From Montifringilla adamsi (Eukaryota > Chordata > Aves > Passeriformes > Passeridae), in contig JAGGNK010011003.1 of the NCBI GenBank assembly GCA_017590115.1, positions 2,492,558 through 2,556,557 on the forward strand: a stretch of 64,000 nt of DNA. The letters are read 5' to 3'. This document shows, in pieces, positions 49,672-61,580 of this stretch (position 1 is the stretch's first letter; each line of letters starts with the position of its first letter). Position numbers and translations under genes: made by a program. The notes below the pieces were generated by a model. The model was given only the letters and a program-made list of their open reading frames with translations. It was not told where the DNA came from and made no database searches.

Positions 49672-50288
49672 TGTGAAAAACGCGTATTTTATGATTGGCT
49701 TTTCACAAATATTAAAGTGAATACTATATGTGTTATGTTAGAAAGTTATGCTGTATTCATTTTCTTAACTAGTGTGTTAAATATAATTTTAGGTTATAGT
49801 ATAATGTTAAAATAGAAACTATGTATGTGGGATATTTTTTAAAGAAAGGAATGAGGTACTTGCACCAGATAGCAGCCACAGGACATCTAAATCTTTCAGA
49901 GAAAGAGAATTTATTGCTCCATTATCAGAAGAAACTAATTTCTTCCTGCCTTGCTCAGCCATGAAGATGCCATCAGGATTCAGAGGAAGAAGTTAACATT
50001 GACCAGACAGAATCTTTTCTTTGAATCATCATGGGTGAGCTGTATGAATATACAACAGGCTGTTGCTTTTAAGGGTTAATCCTCTCTTAACGTGGGTCCA
50101 TTTTTGGGCTTATTTTGCCCACAAAGAGGTACCTGGACTGCCCATAACTCTTTGTGTTTATTGGCTCATATTGTCCTAAATCCCAATTGTCCAAATTTTT
50201 ACTACTCTAATTATATTGCTATTTTATAACCATTTTATTACTATTAAACTTTTAAAATGTTAAAAACAAGTGACTGGCGTTTTTCACA
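49672..50288. mobile_element. 617-bp element with 12-bp inverted ends
   Basis: Begins TGTGAAAAACGC and ends GCGTTTTTCACA, perfect inverted repeats with TG…CA ends. Inside are a GAGAATTTATTGCTCC stretch and ATTAAA near the right end. No coding capacity. The size, TG…CA ends and the poly(A)-type signal fit a solo LTR of an avian retrovirus, and it looks like a type I associate with songbirds. A non-autonomous DNA transposon with terminal inverted repeats is the alternative. Flanks GGAGAC and GGACAT match only in part, so the target duplication is uncertain. It lies 225 bp from LTR copy 3. Confidence 0.7.
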
Positions 50289-52394
50289 GGACATTTCCTG
50301 ATGTGCAGGTATGAGCTCACCTGGAAGTGACAGCGGAGCAAGTTCTGCATCACTCATTCCCCAGGGAGGAAGAGGAGGGGCACTGACACCTGCTGGGGCA
50401 GGGGACAATTTCATGCTGGGCTACATTTGGTTCATATCAGCCTTTGCAGCTGCCTTGGAAGAAGAAGGGGCATTTGTTTGAGAGCAGTTCTGGATGTATT
50501 ATCTTAGACATGAGATGCTAATGCAAATAGGGCCGCCCCCCTTCAGCGCTGCTCTGCTAAGTTTTGGGTCACCTTGGCTTCAGCAGCACTTTGCAGGGCT
50601 GGTTTGCTGTTAATCTTTTTGTCCTTGTGTGCCAGTGTCAGGGGCTGTGTGAAGAGCTGAGGGGGTATTATTAACTCCAGGCTCACCTCCTTGCCCAAAG
50701 TCAGCTTCTCTGGGCCTCTGCACTCCTCCAGCTGAAGCTCTGGGGAATAGACTCTGTAGGGACAGGCACTGCATCAGAAAATCTGTACTATAAAACACAG
50801 TGCTCATTATTAAGCTCACATCTTGCCATCTGCACAATGTATTTACTCTCTTATATACTGAATTTTCCTACAGCTGGTCTGTTTAACTGGCAGACCCCCT
50901 GAACTTCTTTCTTGGCTTCCTCTGTCATGTGCAGTGATTCAGGCTTACCTGGGGTGTATTGATTCAGGAATGTTTCTTAATTTGACCCTCAAGGGAAATC
51001 CTGTAGTACTCTGTCCTGGTAGATTCTGTATCTGAGTTCAGCTTCTCTTTGGGCCCAGCACCAACTGATTAGAGTCCTTTCAGAGTTGGTATTTCTTTTC
51101 TACAAGAATATTTATATATTGATTAATCCATACTAAAGCCTTACTTTTGATAAACTACCCAAAATATTCCCTAAGTCCTTGAGGGCATTTTCTTTCTGCA
51201 TCACTTACATAATTTTATTCTGTGCCTTTCAAACTTTTTTTTTTCAGAAAGAATAAAACTCAACCAAACAAAATTGACTTTCAGCCAAGAGCTGCTGGAG
51301 ATGCAATCTGAAGGAAGGCAGAAATGTGTTTAATTGCTGCCTCTGATGCCAAACCTTAAGTGCTTTTCTTCAAAGTGAGTTCTACAAAACTCCATTTGCC
51401 TTGCATGACACAGGCATCAGAATTGCAGAAACCTTCCAGAGCTGATGTCAGTGGTGTGGTCTGAGGAGGAATAATGACATCCACACATCCCCATGCATCC
51501 AGGCAGTGACTCCACCAGCCCTCCTTGTGACAGTGCTGTGCTGGGAGAAAATGCAAAAATCCTTAGCTGCCATTTTTCCTCCCAGAGTCTCTGCCTTGCA
51601 CCAGTGAAATGCTGATTTCTGACACAAGAAATCAGTTCTCTCCTGCTACTATTCGTAGCTGATGACATCTCATTAAGGACAATTTCTGAATGCTCTTCCC
51701 TGAGCCCTCCCCCATTCCCAAACCTTTGCTACAAAGAGCATTGTTGTGAATAACCCCATTTCTCACACGGGGTATTTCTGGAGCTGTGAAGTGCCACAGC
51801 AATGAAAGTTCTGTTCTCGTGACGTAACGAGTTTAGCTGAGTTTCTTCTCTCCCTTTCATGCATTTTCCTGTGGCACATTGTTGTCCGTTCAGTGGGATA
51901 ATTGGACATGGAAGAGCAGATCTCCACTGAGCTGCATTTTCCAAGGCTCTCCTGTCCTGCTGTGACCTGTCCCTGTGCTGCTGCCAGCACGGGCTGGGGC
52001 TCCAGGGTCACATTTTGCATTTTGGGGCCTCTAATCATCAGTGGGAGCAAATGAACAGCTCCAGCCTCATGAAATGAGCTGGGGAGATCTCTCAGCAGTC
52101 ACTCCAGGGCAAGGGTCGATAAAGGTGCATTAGATGGACTTTTCCTGGCACTTGGCTGATGGAAATTCAGCTGTGGAGTTTTTAAAGTGCTTGTGTTGCT
52201 GCATCGGGGTGAGAGGAATGAGGGATTTGTCTTTACAAACCAGCTGTGGGTCTGCTGGTAGATAAAACCAGCACTGGGAGATAAATGGGAAGGATTCCAC
52301 TGATTGATGAATGGAAAAAAAGATATTTGTTTTTACAAATAAAATGTAGGTTTGCTGATAAATTAAACTGGACATTGAAAGATTAAAGAAACAA
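50289..52394. other. Non-coding stretch, no gene seen
   Basis: No supported exon or repeat family. Open frames are below 100 codons and without resemblance. Confidence 0.5.
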
Positions 52395-52699
52395 TGGGGG
52401 AAACCCTAAATTGCATAAGAATCAAAAATTAAAATGAGGGTTATAAATTAGAGGGGAATCTTTGGTATCAGGCATTTTGGGAAGTCTGTACCTCTCAAGG
52501 ACCTCAGCCAATGGGGAAAGAGAGAAGGGAAATGTGGCTGGGAAATTGGGATTAAAAGGAGGTTGCATCCTCCAAAAATTGGAGAGATCCAGGGGAATGC
52601 CCCGTGGCCTCTCCCTTTATTGGAATAAAGTAAAAGGACTCCTCTGTCTCCTTTTTTGGACAGAAACCTCTGATGGTTGTGGATTAATTTTCCTGACAT
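52395..52699 (+). mobile_element. Possible LTR 3' part
   Basis: A promoter-like ATTAAAAGGAGG and TGGAATAAAGTAAAAGGACT (poly(A) signal), followed by a CTCTGTCTCCTTTTTTGGAC stretch and a CCTGACA end, have the order of a retroviral LTR's R and U5 regions. The left boundary is a guess and only one copy is present in the window, so this is tentative. Confidence 0.4.
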
Positions 52700-53090
52700 G
52701 GGTAAATCTGCTCATGAGCAAACCTGGCTCCAGCACTGGAGTCCTTTGCAGGAAAAGCCCCCACTCAGTGAGGGGCAGGGGTTAATTTCCTTCTCCTTTC
52801 ACCTTCCTCCCACACTTCCAGGGCAGTGAGTCCACAGATTTCATTCACTGTGTGCAAACACAGCTCCTCTAAACTCAGCTCCAGCACCTCAACAAGGGGC
52901 ACATTATTCTCATTATTCCTAACACTCATTTATTTATTTCCTTTTCACCTAGAAAGAGAAGCTTTGAGTCAGGTCATGTGTTCTGTTATTCTGTTAGCAG
53001 TTATTTTCTGGGCAGGGCCAGTTGCTGCAGCTGATGGAGTTCACAGTGGCACCAGCAGAACTGGGGGCACCTCAAGGAACCTCGTAGATG

Positions 53091-53945
53091 TTAAACAGAT
53101 CCCAGGGTGTTGTGGTAAGCACAGAAGGCCAGAGGAGGAGATCTGGCACTGGATGATGTGTGGGACTCAGCACAGATGTCAGCTGTGAGGGAAATCCAGG
53201 TGAGCTGCAGTGAGGTGGAAAATGTCATTTCTGTACCTCGGGGAGGGTCATTTCTTAGGAGCAAAATGTGCTGAGCTAAACTGAGCATCCCTTGGAGGGT
53301 GTCCAGAGGGAAGGGAAGGCACTGCTGGGCTCCTCTGCTCTGCACCTGCTCCAGGGTCACTGCAGAGGAGGTGGTGATGCTGAGCAGGGACACAACTCCC
53401 AGACCAGCCCAAACAAGAGGGCTTTTCCTGCTTTCTGGTTTTTGGGGCTGTGGCTGGTTGGATGCAGTGGCAGGAGCAGTGAGCAGTGCTGTGAAATGGA
53501 GCGTGGCCTCTTGTGTTGTGTAACTCTGTGCTGGGCTGGACATGGAGCCCCACGGGGAGCTTGGAACCCCAGGAGCTCCTGCCAAAACCCTCTGCAAATC
53601 CAACAGCAAACAGCCTTTAGCAGCTCCCACTTTACTCCCTCCTGTCCCCAGAGTGCCCTTCCCTCCAGTGACAAAGTCCTTGGCACCTGCAGCAGACAGG
53701 TTACCTGAGGTTATTGGGCTGTTTTGGTGGTTTAGAACCTCCAGTGCACTCCCCCAATGCACAATGGAATTGGGGAGAAGGAAAAATACATCTGTGAGTT
53801 CATCTGCAACACTAAGACCCCTGACATCTTGAAGCTGGAGAAGTTTTGCTAAGGAAAGAGAGAGAAAAAGGATTTGCAGGTAGCCTCTTGCATAATTTCT
53901 TTTCTTTTTTTTTTTTTTTTTTTTTCTCCCTAAATTATGCTTCAC
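53091..53945 (-). other. Unexplained 284-codon open frame
   Basis: A continuous minus-strand frame, longer than expected by chance in DNA of about 50% GC. It opens with a lysine run that is just the reading of a poly-A tract (T run 53905-53925 on +), and the rest shows no domain, finger or motif I recognise. One hydrophobic stretch (WAGLGVVSLLSITTSSAV) could be membrane-like. No splice sites, CpG promoter or conserved family support it. It could be a chance frame, an old transposon remnant or an uncharacterised gene, in that order of likelihood. Confidence 0.15.
53905..53925. repeat. Poly-T tract
   Basis: A 21-base T run in a T-rich context. On the minus strand it would be a poly-A tail for something lying above 53926, but no retrocopy is recognised there. 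Confidence 0.9.
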
Positions 53946-54284
53946 TGTTCCAGAGCTGGATGCAGTTCTGCAGTGGATTCTGCAGAGAAGTTACCAAACA
54001 GCTCTGGGAGGATTTCATGTGACATGGTCATAGAGAGCAACTGGCACAGTTAGGGAGGAAGGAAAGAGCCACAGGAATAAATACCTGAATGTTGAAGACA
54101 TATGGACCAAATGGCCCAATATTTGCTTTCCTCCACGTGGCAGACAGGGAGGTCAGGTTGAATCTCTTGTTTGTGTGAGGGCAGAAATTGTTCCTGTGTC
54201 TTTAGTGAAATAAACATGCAAAGTAGTCTCTGGTCTGTTTGTTTGGATTCTGCCAAAGATAATCTGAGCCTAAAATCACATAAA

Positions 54285-54495
54285 TCATAGAATCCTAGAC
54301 CAGTTAAAGGATGCTTTAAAGGGCGTCTAGTGCAAGCTCCTGCCATGAGCAGGGACATCTCCAAGCTCATTAGATTGCTCAGAGCCCCATCCAGCCTGAC
54401 CTTGAATGTTTACAGGGATGGGGCACCACAGCTTCTCTGGGCAGCCTGTGCAGGGCTTCCCCACCCTCATGTCAAATATTTGTTCCTTAAATCGA
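54285..54495 (-). mobile_element. CR1 LINE 3'-end fragment
   Basis: Begins ATCATAGAATCCTAGACCAG, the reverse complement of the CR1 3' octamer end, and continues CAGAGCCCCATCCAGCCTGA and CACAGCTTCTCTGGGCAGCC. Minus orientation. More diverged than the other copies. Confidence 0.88.
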
Positions 54496-54529
54496 TGTAA
54501 TATGTGAGGGAGTCAACACAACACACCGA

Positions 54530-54780
54530 CCCGCTGGATTTTGTGGACAGCTCCCGGCTCGGGGCTCGCCCTGCGCAGCGATGCTGCCCCAGGAGCTGCT
54601 GCAGCACAGACCATGAGACGTGCCGCCAATTCCCGCTGCTCGGAATTTTCCAGGTGTTCCCGGCCCCCCTCTCCTCCTGCGGGAAGGGGCTGCGGTCAGC
54701 CCTGTGCCCCCGGCACTGCTGGTACCTGCAGGTACCTCTCGTTCTCTGCCCTGGCCTTTCTGCTGCTGCAATCTGACAGT
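54530..54780. other. Small GC- and CpG-rich patch
   Basis: A CpG-containing patch (GCTCGGGGCTCGCCCTGCGC and similar) between the CR1 fragment and the minisatellite. It precedes a TGATGACTCA AP-1-like site at about 54856-54865. Possibly the outer part of the regulatory region that peaks at 55.4 kb. No exon supported. Confidence 0.3.
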
Positions 54781-55127
54781 TTCTCATTTCCACCTGGGTC
54801 GCCGCGTGTTTTCCCAACACGTTTCTTCCCAGCAGACTTCCCAAAAAAAGCTCTGATGACTCACGGGCGACAGATTCATGCAGAGCTCCCGGAGTCAGCA
54901 TCCTTTGCATTGGCAGAGGCAGCTTTTCAAATAAAGATGAATCAGCGCTGTCAGACTTTGCTGGCAGTTAACTCTTGGCCCCTTTTCCCTGGAAATAGCC
55001 CTGGCTGCTGCTTACACTGAAGGAATTCCATCCCTGAGGGATGCAGAGCCCAGGGGCACCGCGGGCAGGTTTGGCTGCCAGTGCTCGCCTTTCCCCCATC
55101 CCTGGAGCATCCCGGCGGGCAGGAGGG

Positions 55128-55383
55128 TGTCAAGGCAGCCGGGAAGGGGTTAAGGCAGCTGGGAGAGGGTTAAGGAAGCGGGGAAGGGCTTAAGGTGGGC
55201 AGGAGAGAGTTAAGTCTGCCGGGAATGGGTTAAGGCAGGCAGGAGAGGGTTAAGGCAACTCAGGAAGGGGTTAAGGCAGCCGGGAAGGGGTTAAGGCGGG
55301 CAGGAGAGGGTTAAGGCAGCCGGGAAGGGGTTAAGGCAGTTGGGAAGGGGTTAAGGCAGCCGGGAGTGGGTTAAGGCAGCCGG
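55128..55383. repeat. 21-bp minisatellite, about 12 units
   Basis: About twelve units of GGGTTAAGGCAGCCGGGAAG(G) with substitutions such as GCAGTTGGGAAG and GCGGGCAGGAGA. Each unit keeps TTAAG, and most carry GGGTTA, which is a permutation of the vertebrate telomere hexamer. The array runs directly into the CpG island at 55380. Confidence 0.9.
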
Positions 55384-55860
55384 CTCGCTGCTCCCTGCCC
55401 GAGCCAGCAGCGCCGGGCGCCCCCAGAAGCGCTCCGGGAGCAGCCGCTGCCTGCGGGCAGAGGGAGGAGGGCCGGGCAGCACTGCAGCAGGGCAGAGGAT
55501 GTTATTGAACGGGAATCCAGTCTCCTCCCCCTCGCCGGTGAGGCTGGGGGAAGGGGGGAGCGGGCTGGAGGGAAGGGACGAGCGGCGGGGGTGATGCCGA
55601 GAGCCCCCGAGCCCGGCCCGGCCGCTGCCACCCGCGGCTGCTCCCTGGAATCCTCCCCTGGAATCCTCCCCTGAAGACCTGCCCTGGAAGGCTCCCCTGA
55701 GCTCCTGCGGTGCTGGGGCTCCGAGCCGTGCCGAGGAGGATTCCGGGGCTCCGGCAGCCCCGGTGCCCTGGCCGAGGGAGGGCTGGAAGGACGGAGCCCC
55801 CGCATCCCCCCGGAGAATCAATCCCCATGTTCCCGGAGATGGGTGCGAGCTCACGGACAA
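55380..55860. promoter_or_regulatory. Second CpG island
   Basis: CpG-dense, GC-rich DNA starting CCGGCTCGCTGCTCCCTGCC and running to about GGTGCGAGCTCACGGACAAG. Overlapping long open frames on the minus strand (up to 301 codons) reflect base composition. It has the density of a promoter and is followed on the + strand by exon-like sequence. In mammals the gene after PRDM2 is KAZN, so an alternative or upstream KAZN promoter, or a lncRNA promoter, is possible. No KAZN protein sequence was recognised. Confidence 0.45.
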
Positions 55861-56199
55861 GGTAGGGCTGGGCTTGGACATCTCGGGAGAAGAGAAGAGC
55901 CTCAGCACTTTGCTGTGACCATGGCAGAAGGGGCCAGTCCTCGGTGCCTGGCGCTGATTTGTGCCTGAAGCCACCAGCCCTGCCCAGGACGCACAGACCT
56001 TCGGGTTTCTCAATGGAAACACTGCTGGAACTCCACTGAAAACGCGTGCTGCTTGAAAGGACAGGCTGGCACCTCGGCCAGAGGCACCACCATCCCTCGC
56101 TGGGTGTCTCCTCCTGCCTGCCGAGGATCCCTGGGGGACAGCAGGTCTGGGGGCTCGGGGCTCTGCTCCATGACCAACACGCAGCGCTGCAGGGAAGCC

Positions 56200-56290
56200 A
56201 TGGACTCCCCCCCGGCCACCTCCAGCCCCGCTGCAGGATCTGTCACCTTCTCCCAAGTGTTCGGGCAGCAGTGCCAGCTCATGGAGGCAG
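56200..56290 (+). other. Candidate 5' exon end with start codon
   Basis: An ATG in good context (GAAGCCATGGAC, 56200-56202) opens a frame reading MDSPPATSSP … CQLMEA that runs into an excellent donor (GGCAG|GTAAGA, exon end 56290) just after a CpG island. The upstream exon limit is unknown. Earlier ATGs exist (for example ACCATGGCAG at 55919-55928, a 15-codon frame), which weakens the case. The peptide has no family I recognise. Confidence 0.3.
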
Positions 56291-56939
56291 GTAAGAGGGG
56301 AACGTGCACAGGCACCACCTACATGTCATCCCACATCCCACCTCCTGCTTTGTGATGTCCTTGCTGTCCCTCTCCTGCTCTGCTTCACAAGTTCTTCCCT
56401 AAAGTCTGGTGTTTTCCAAAGGGGAGATTGGGGTGACCCCTTTTGCATTTGAAGACTGGCCTCGAGTGCCCCTGAGACCGCTCAGAAGCTTTGTGCCCAA
56501 TTATTTACAACCAGGAGCAATGGTGGGATGGCCTTGTGGGTTTGGGTTAACATGGGCTGGAACAAGCTGCTCCTTCTCTGGTGGTGGAAGTTTCTGTTTG
56601 GGTGTGAGCAAAACATGTGTGGTGATTTTTGCATTTCAAAACAATGACATTCTAAGTGGAGGCTGATTTGCTGCTTTGGAGGGCAATTGCTGCAGCATGT
56701 GACTATCTGCTTTGGTACTCAGCTCTGTGAAGGACAAAGTTTTTTTATCATGGCTTTCCCTGTCTGTTTGTGTTCCTGTAGCACCAGAAGCTCCGTTCCT
56801 TTTCCCAGGTGTTTCCTACATTTCTAACTCTCTGCAGATGGGCCTGGTTGTTTCTCATCTCTGCCTTTTGGCTGTTAAGTAGGTGGTATGTGACATGACT
56901 AATCCCAAATTTTCCATGTGTGCCTCTTGCTCCTCACAG

Positions 56940-57027
56940 GTGCTCTGAAGCACCAGTCCATGAGGTGCCCCAGAGCTGTGCACTCACATCCTCCTTCATA
57001 CCTGCTCCCCCAAGTTTAAGAGATTGG
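56940..57027 (+). other. Candidate 88-nt second exon
   Basis: The segment lies between a pyrimidine-rich acceptor (CCTCTTGCTCCTCACAG) and a GG|GTAAGG donor. Joined to the candidate exon ending at 56290, the frame continues GALKHQSMRCPRAV … and stops (TAA) near the end of this segment. That would give a peptide of only about 57 residues, more typical of a non-coding transcript or of chance sites. Confidence 0.2.
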
Positions 57028-60000
57028 GTAAGGGATTTTACAAGATTTACTCCTATTTTCCTATCCCTGCTGACAGGTAGCTCTGAGGATGTGTTTGTTT
57101 ACTTAGAGCCATGGATGAACCTGGGTTTCTGCAGTGATGCCATAACAGCACTTGCTCTGAATTTTTAGAGCTTGTTTTTCTCAGATCTACTGGTACTTTC
57201 TCGTTACTGTTCGTGCTGGTACAGGTATTGTGGCAGATCTGTCCTGCAAAATGTCCCATCTTTTCTCCTTCTGTTTTCTTTCTCTTCTAGTAGCCAGTTC
57301 TGTAACTAACAATGTTTGGATTGTATGTTTCTACTTTTGTAGTGACATTAAAAATACTATGTATTAGTTTCCTGCAGGTCTCTGTGGGACTTTGCCTCTT
57401 GAACTTTCCCAGGTAGAGCTGGCAGGATGACTCATTAGGTGATTAATGAGCTGACTGCAGCCCAGTTAATCAAGTTTGAGATCATGCTGCTGCCTCTAAG
57501 AAAATGTCAGGCAGGTCTTTAAGAGGGTTTGGTGTTAAACTTTCCTATTCCATGTCCTGGGATCAGTCCAAAGGCTGTGGATCCATCCTGCCAGGTGTTA
57601 CCCAAAGAAGGGATGTAGGATAAAGCTCTGATTCTGGGTGAGCAGTTTATTTCCCAAATTAGCAAGGCCAGCAAGGTGGGAAAACACAGGTGGTAGGTTT
57701 AGTTTGCTTTGTTTTCCTTTCCCTTTCTTAGAGGGAAATGCCCCAAAAGGAAACCTGGAATTTCTGGGTTTTCAAATCCCACCTTAGTCAGTCAACCAGA
57801 AGATTTTCTTCTGGTGGATCATCTTGGGAGGATTTTCTAGGTGTTTCCTCAGGTAGGAGGTGAGATGCAATGCAAGGATGGGTGTCAGTGACATCCAAAG
57901 GGATTTCAGCAGATCTTGTGTGTTCCTGTGAATGTTCTGTCCTTATGGCAATGACCACACACACTGAGCACTCCTGAGAGCAGAACTTCAGCTGCAGTCT
58001 GGGGATGTGTCTGTGTCCATGGGCCTTGCAGTGTGGGCAGGAACGATGCCCTGGGGCTGTGGGAGCAGACACAGGTTGGGGACACCCAGCCCTGGGTCCT
58101 TACTTGTGTCCTGTGTCACTGACATTTGGGACAGGGCCACACAAGGTCTCAGTGTCGAGCAGGGCTGTGCCAATGCCTTTGCAAACCATAAAACCTGATC
58201 CTGCCCCTGTGGTTCCCCTCATCAACCATCTCTGAGGAGCCAAGTTCTGACCCAAACAGTCCAAATCTCACAGGAAAGATTTGTGGAGACCCAGCAGCAC
58301 ATCATTGTCATCGGTGGCATTTGGGCTCCTTAATAACCCTGGGATGTGCTTGAATGATAAAGGTGCTGGCCTTAATTAAATGTCAGATTTTGTGCCTGGA
58401 GAATTGCCAAGCCTGAGATAGATCACATGCTTGACAGCACTCTTTGATCTACCACCTGCAAGGATCTTGTGGCTTTTATAGCTTCTGCCTGTGGTGTAAG
58501 GACACTTCTCCATGTGAGAAGAGCTGGGCTCTGCTTCAAAATGTGCTTCAGGTTGTGTGGAGCATTACCTGCTCTGGATGGAGAAACCAGGGGGTGTGTG
58601 ATGCTCCCCTGCAGACACATCCCCTTCTCCCAGTGCTGCTCTTCAGTAACTGCCTCTGAAAACCAAATACTGAATGTTTGCAAGTCACTTTCCCCTTGCC
58701 AGCTGCGCCTCGTCCCCATTGATAAAAGATTGTAAAGTTGGGGTTTTGAGCAGCTGATCCTGCACAAGTGGCTGATTATTCATGCACAGCTTATGGAGAT
58801 TTCTGTAGCCACAGAGCCAGTGCTGCCAGCCCTGCTCCAGAGCTGCCTTGCCCTTTGCACAGGTCCTCGCTCTGAATTTACCTCTGCAGCAGCAATTGCT
58901 GGCACAGCACAGGGGATGCTCTTTGGAAAGTTATTTTTCTCCCTTCCCATTTTATCCTGTTGCCCCTTTCCTCACCAGTTTACTACAGCTCCATAACTTG
59001 TTTGCTGGGATGAGTTTTTGGTGATCCCCTGGGTGTTTATTTGCCCTGAGTGCAGGGAACAGTGGGGATGGGAAGGCTGCAGCTGGCTGAGCTCCCTGCT
59101 TGGAGAGTTCCCTGACAAAATTCCAGTTTCCCTGGCAGATTAAGATTTTTTTTTGACCCAGAGATGGGCAACTAGGAGGTGTTTTAAAAACTTTTATTCC
59201 ATTATCAGGCTCATGTGAAGGGTGAGACAATACAGATGTTAGAATTCTATTTCCCACATCTCCCAAGGCAGCAAATCCTTGCTGTTGCAGGAATTAAATT
59301 TGGCTGATGCCTGAAAGATCTGTCAGTGCCACTGGGGGCATGGTCACCTTTAGAGGGAGTGCAATTCCCAAAGGGGGGCTGTAATTCCTGCCTGGGATCA
59401 CTCAGGGAATAAGATTTCTGTTTTCCTTGGCAAGCCATGCAGGGTGAGTGATGTTTTGCCTTTTCCAGCCTAGCTACAGGGCTGGTGATTTCCAAAAGGA
59501 GTAACTGGGAAGAGGCTGGCTTTATAGCCCCATCCTAAATCTCCTGATCTCAGAAGAAATTCCTGCCTGCCAGGCAGTGCTGGGGGGTCTTTCTTGCCTG
59601 AAGCACAAATTCAAATCTGGCACAGGTTCGTGCTGTAAATTTTGCTAATACCCAAATGAAAGACTCCAGTTGTTCATTTTAGAAAGAAAACAAACAAAAA
59701 GTCTGAAGAATTTATGATTGTCACTACCAAACTTTTAAAATTGGGGTTACTAAGAATTTAAAGAGTATTCCCCATCTGATCTCTCATGAAATATTGAATA
59801 TATGGAGTGAGACCTGATCTCCAGGAGAGCTGAATGTTCTCTGGAAGAATTGGGCTTAGTAGAGAAACCATTTATTTTATACATGGGCAAATTCCAAGCA
59901 ATTTGTTTGGTGTATTGCAGTTTTCTGGATTTACAGCCATGCATTATTCTCTGACTCACTGCTCCATTAGATTAATTTCCATTTTCCATCAATTCCTTGG

Positions 60001-60969
60001 CTCTCAGATTTGTTGGGCTCCCAATATTTTTTTTCTTTATATATTGCCAGTTAATTTTCCATTGGTTATGAAATAAGGAACTTCATTCAAAATGTGCTCA
60101 GAATGAACAAGGAAGCAATTTGAAAATCATCCAGGCCTTAGGATTTTGCAGTGAATCTCTCCCATATTATATTTCCATTACACATGTATTACCCATTACA
60201 TGCATTCTGTATTCCACTCTGGTGGCTGCTCCCCAAATGGATGTGAGTTTGGTTTGGCTACCCCCTCCCAGCAGAAAATTAAGGATATGATAAAAAATTC
60301 TTAGGAGTTCTTCTATGGAAATTCATGTCATGTGGCTCAAAGCTTTTAACTTTCCCCCCCTAGATCTGTAGTTTCTAGCTCTTGATCCAGTTCCTCTCAA
60401 GGGGAATGTGAGGTGAGATTGATGTGGCATTACCTAAGCAAAATATTTGTCATGCAGCATGAAATCCCTGGAATCTCATCTGGCCTGGCATCTTTTACAA
60501 AAATTTTGTTTTGCAAACAAAGCATGGAATGTGCAACATAGAATTCCTTCATCTGGTGCTTGAATATGGTTTTAAACAAACAAAATAGTATTTTAAAAAG
60601 ACGTGCTCTGTACCCCCTGACTTGGGTGAAGGTTTGCTCAGGAGTGGGTTCTTTGAAGCAGTTCAAATCTGAAGGGTTTTAGATCTGAAAAAAGTGATTA
60701 ATGGGAAAATTTCAGCCCCTGATAAGATGTAGAAGGAAATCTCTGACCTTCTAAACTGAGGCTTAAATGAACATTTACCATCTGTGCTCTCTTATTTTGT
60801 GCCCTTTAGTCCCTCGTGCATTTTTCCATTATTTAATTAAACAGCAACCAACCAGGATCTGGTTTCAAACCATTCACCTGGAGCTGGGGCAGAGCAGGGG
60901 TGATGCAGTTTCACCTCTTCCCAAAAGCTGAGCTCAGAAGTGCCTGCCAGGCACTGAGTGGGTGGCACA
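57028..60969. other. Non-coding stretch, no gene seen
   Basis: About 3.9 kb with no supported exon, RNA gene or repeat family. Open frames are short and conflicting. Confidence 0.5.
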
Positions 60970-61085
60970 GAGCCCCAGGTTTGGGCTGGGAGGGACTTTA
61001 AACCCATCTTGTTCTCCACCTTCCTCTCTCCCAGGCTGCTCCAAGCCCCATCCCACCTGGCCTTGGACACTTCAGGGATGGGTTC
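60970..61085 (-). mobile_element. CR1 LINE fragment with internal deletion
   Basis: GGTTTGGGCTGGGAGGGACT, then TCCCAGGCTGCTCCAAGCCC and CTGGCCTTGGACACTTCAGG. This is reverse-complement CR1 lacking the usual 'ccctgccatgggcaggg' block, so it is internally deleted. Minus orientation. Confidence 0.85.
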
Positions 61086-61580
61086 ATTTCTGCTGCTGGG
61101 TTTCCTGAATTGCAGCACTGTGAGCTCAGGCTCCAGCTCCCAGGGCAGACCTTCAGTGGCAGCTCTCCTTGCCTCCCATGGACAGCAGCAGCAAACAGGC
61201 AGCATCAAACTTGCTTGGCTCAGTTGGTTTGGGGCCACACGGAATCAGGGCTGGGAATGTTTTCTCTGGCACTTGGAGCATCGGGTTTCCTACGTGCATT
61301 AGTCAGTGATAAATCTTTCATGGTAACAAGCTGTTTCATTTGCTCTCCCAGGAGAGGAGGGGGTGTGTGGATGCCAGAGATGTTTGCAAACCTCGCTGCA
61401 GCAGCCTGGTTTAATTACTGTGCCTCAGGTTAGATTAACTAGTTTTGGGAAAATAAGAAACTGGAGCAGGTGTCAGGTGGGTGAAGTGAGATTAATTTGG
61501 TGATCCCAAAGAGTCTGGCCCTCTCCTGGGTGGGGAACCACTGGCCTGCTGAGGTGAGGCATCACTGACTCAGGGCAATC
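61086..61580. other. Spacer between two CR1 fragments
   Basis: No gene or repeat recognised. Confidence 0.5.

Noticed and set aside
55351..56256. 301-codon minus frame over the second CpG island
   Set aside because: Expected from very high GC. Pro/Gly/Ser/Arg-rich composition, no family, and several competing frames of similar length.
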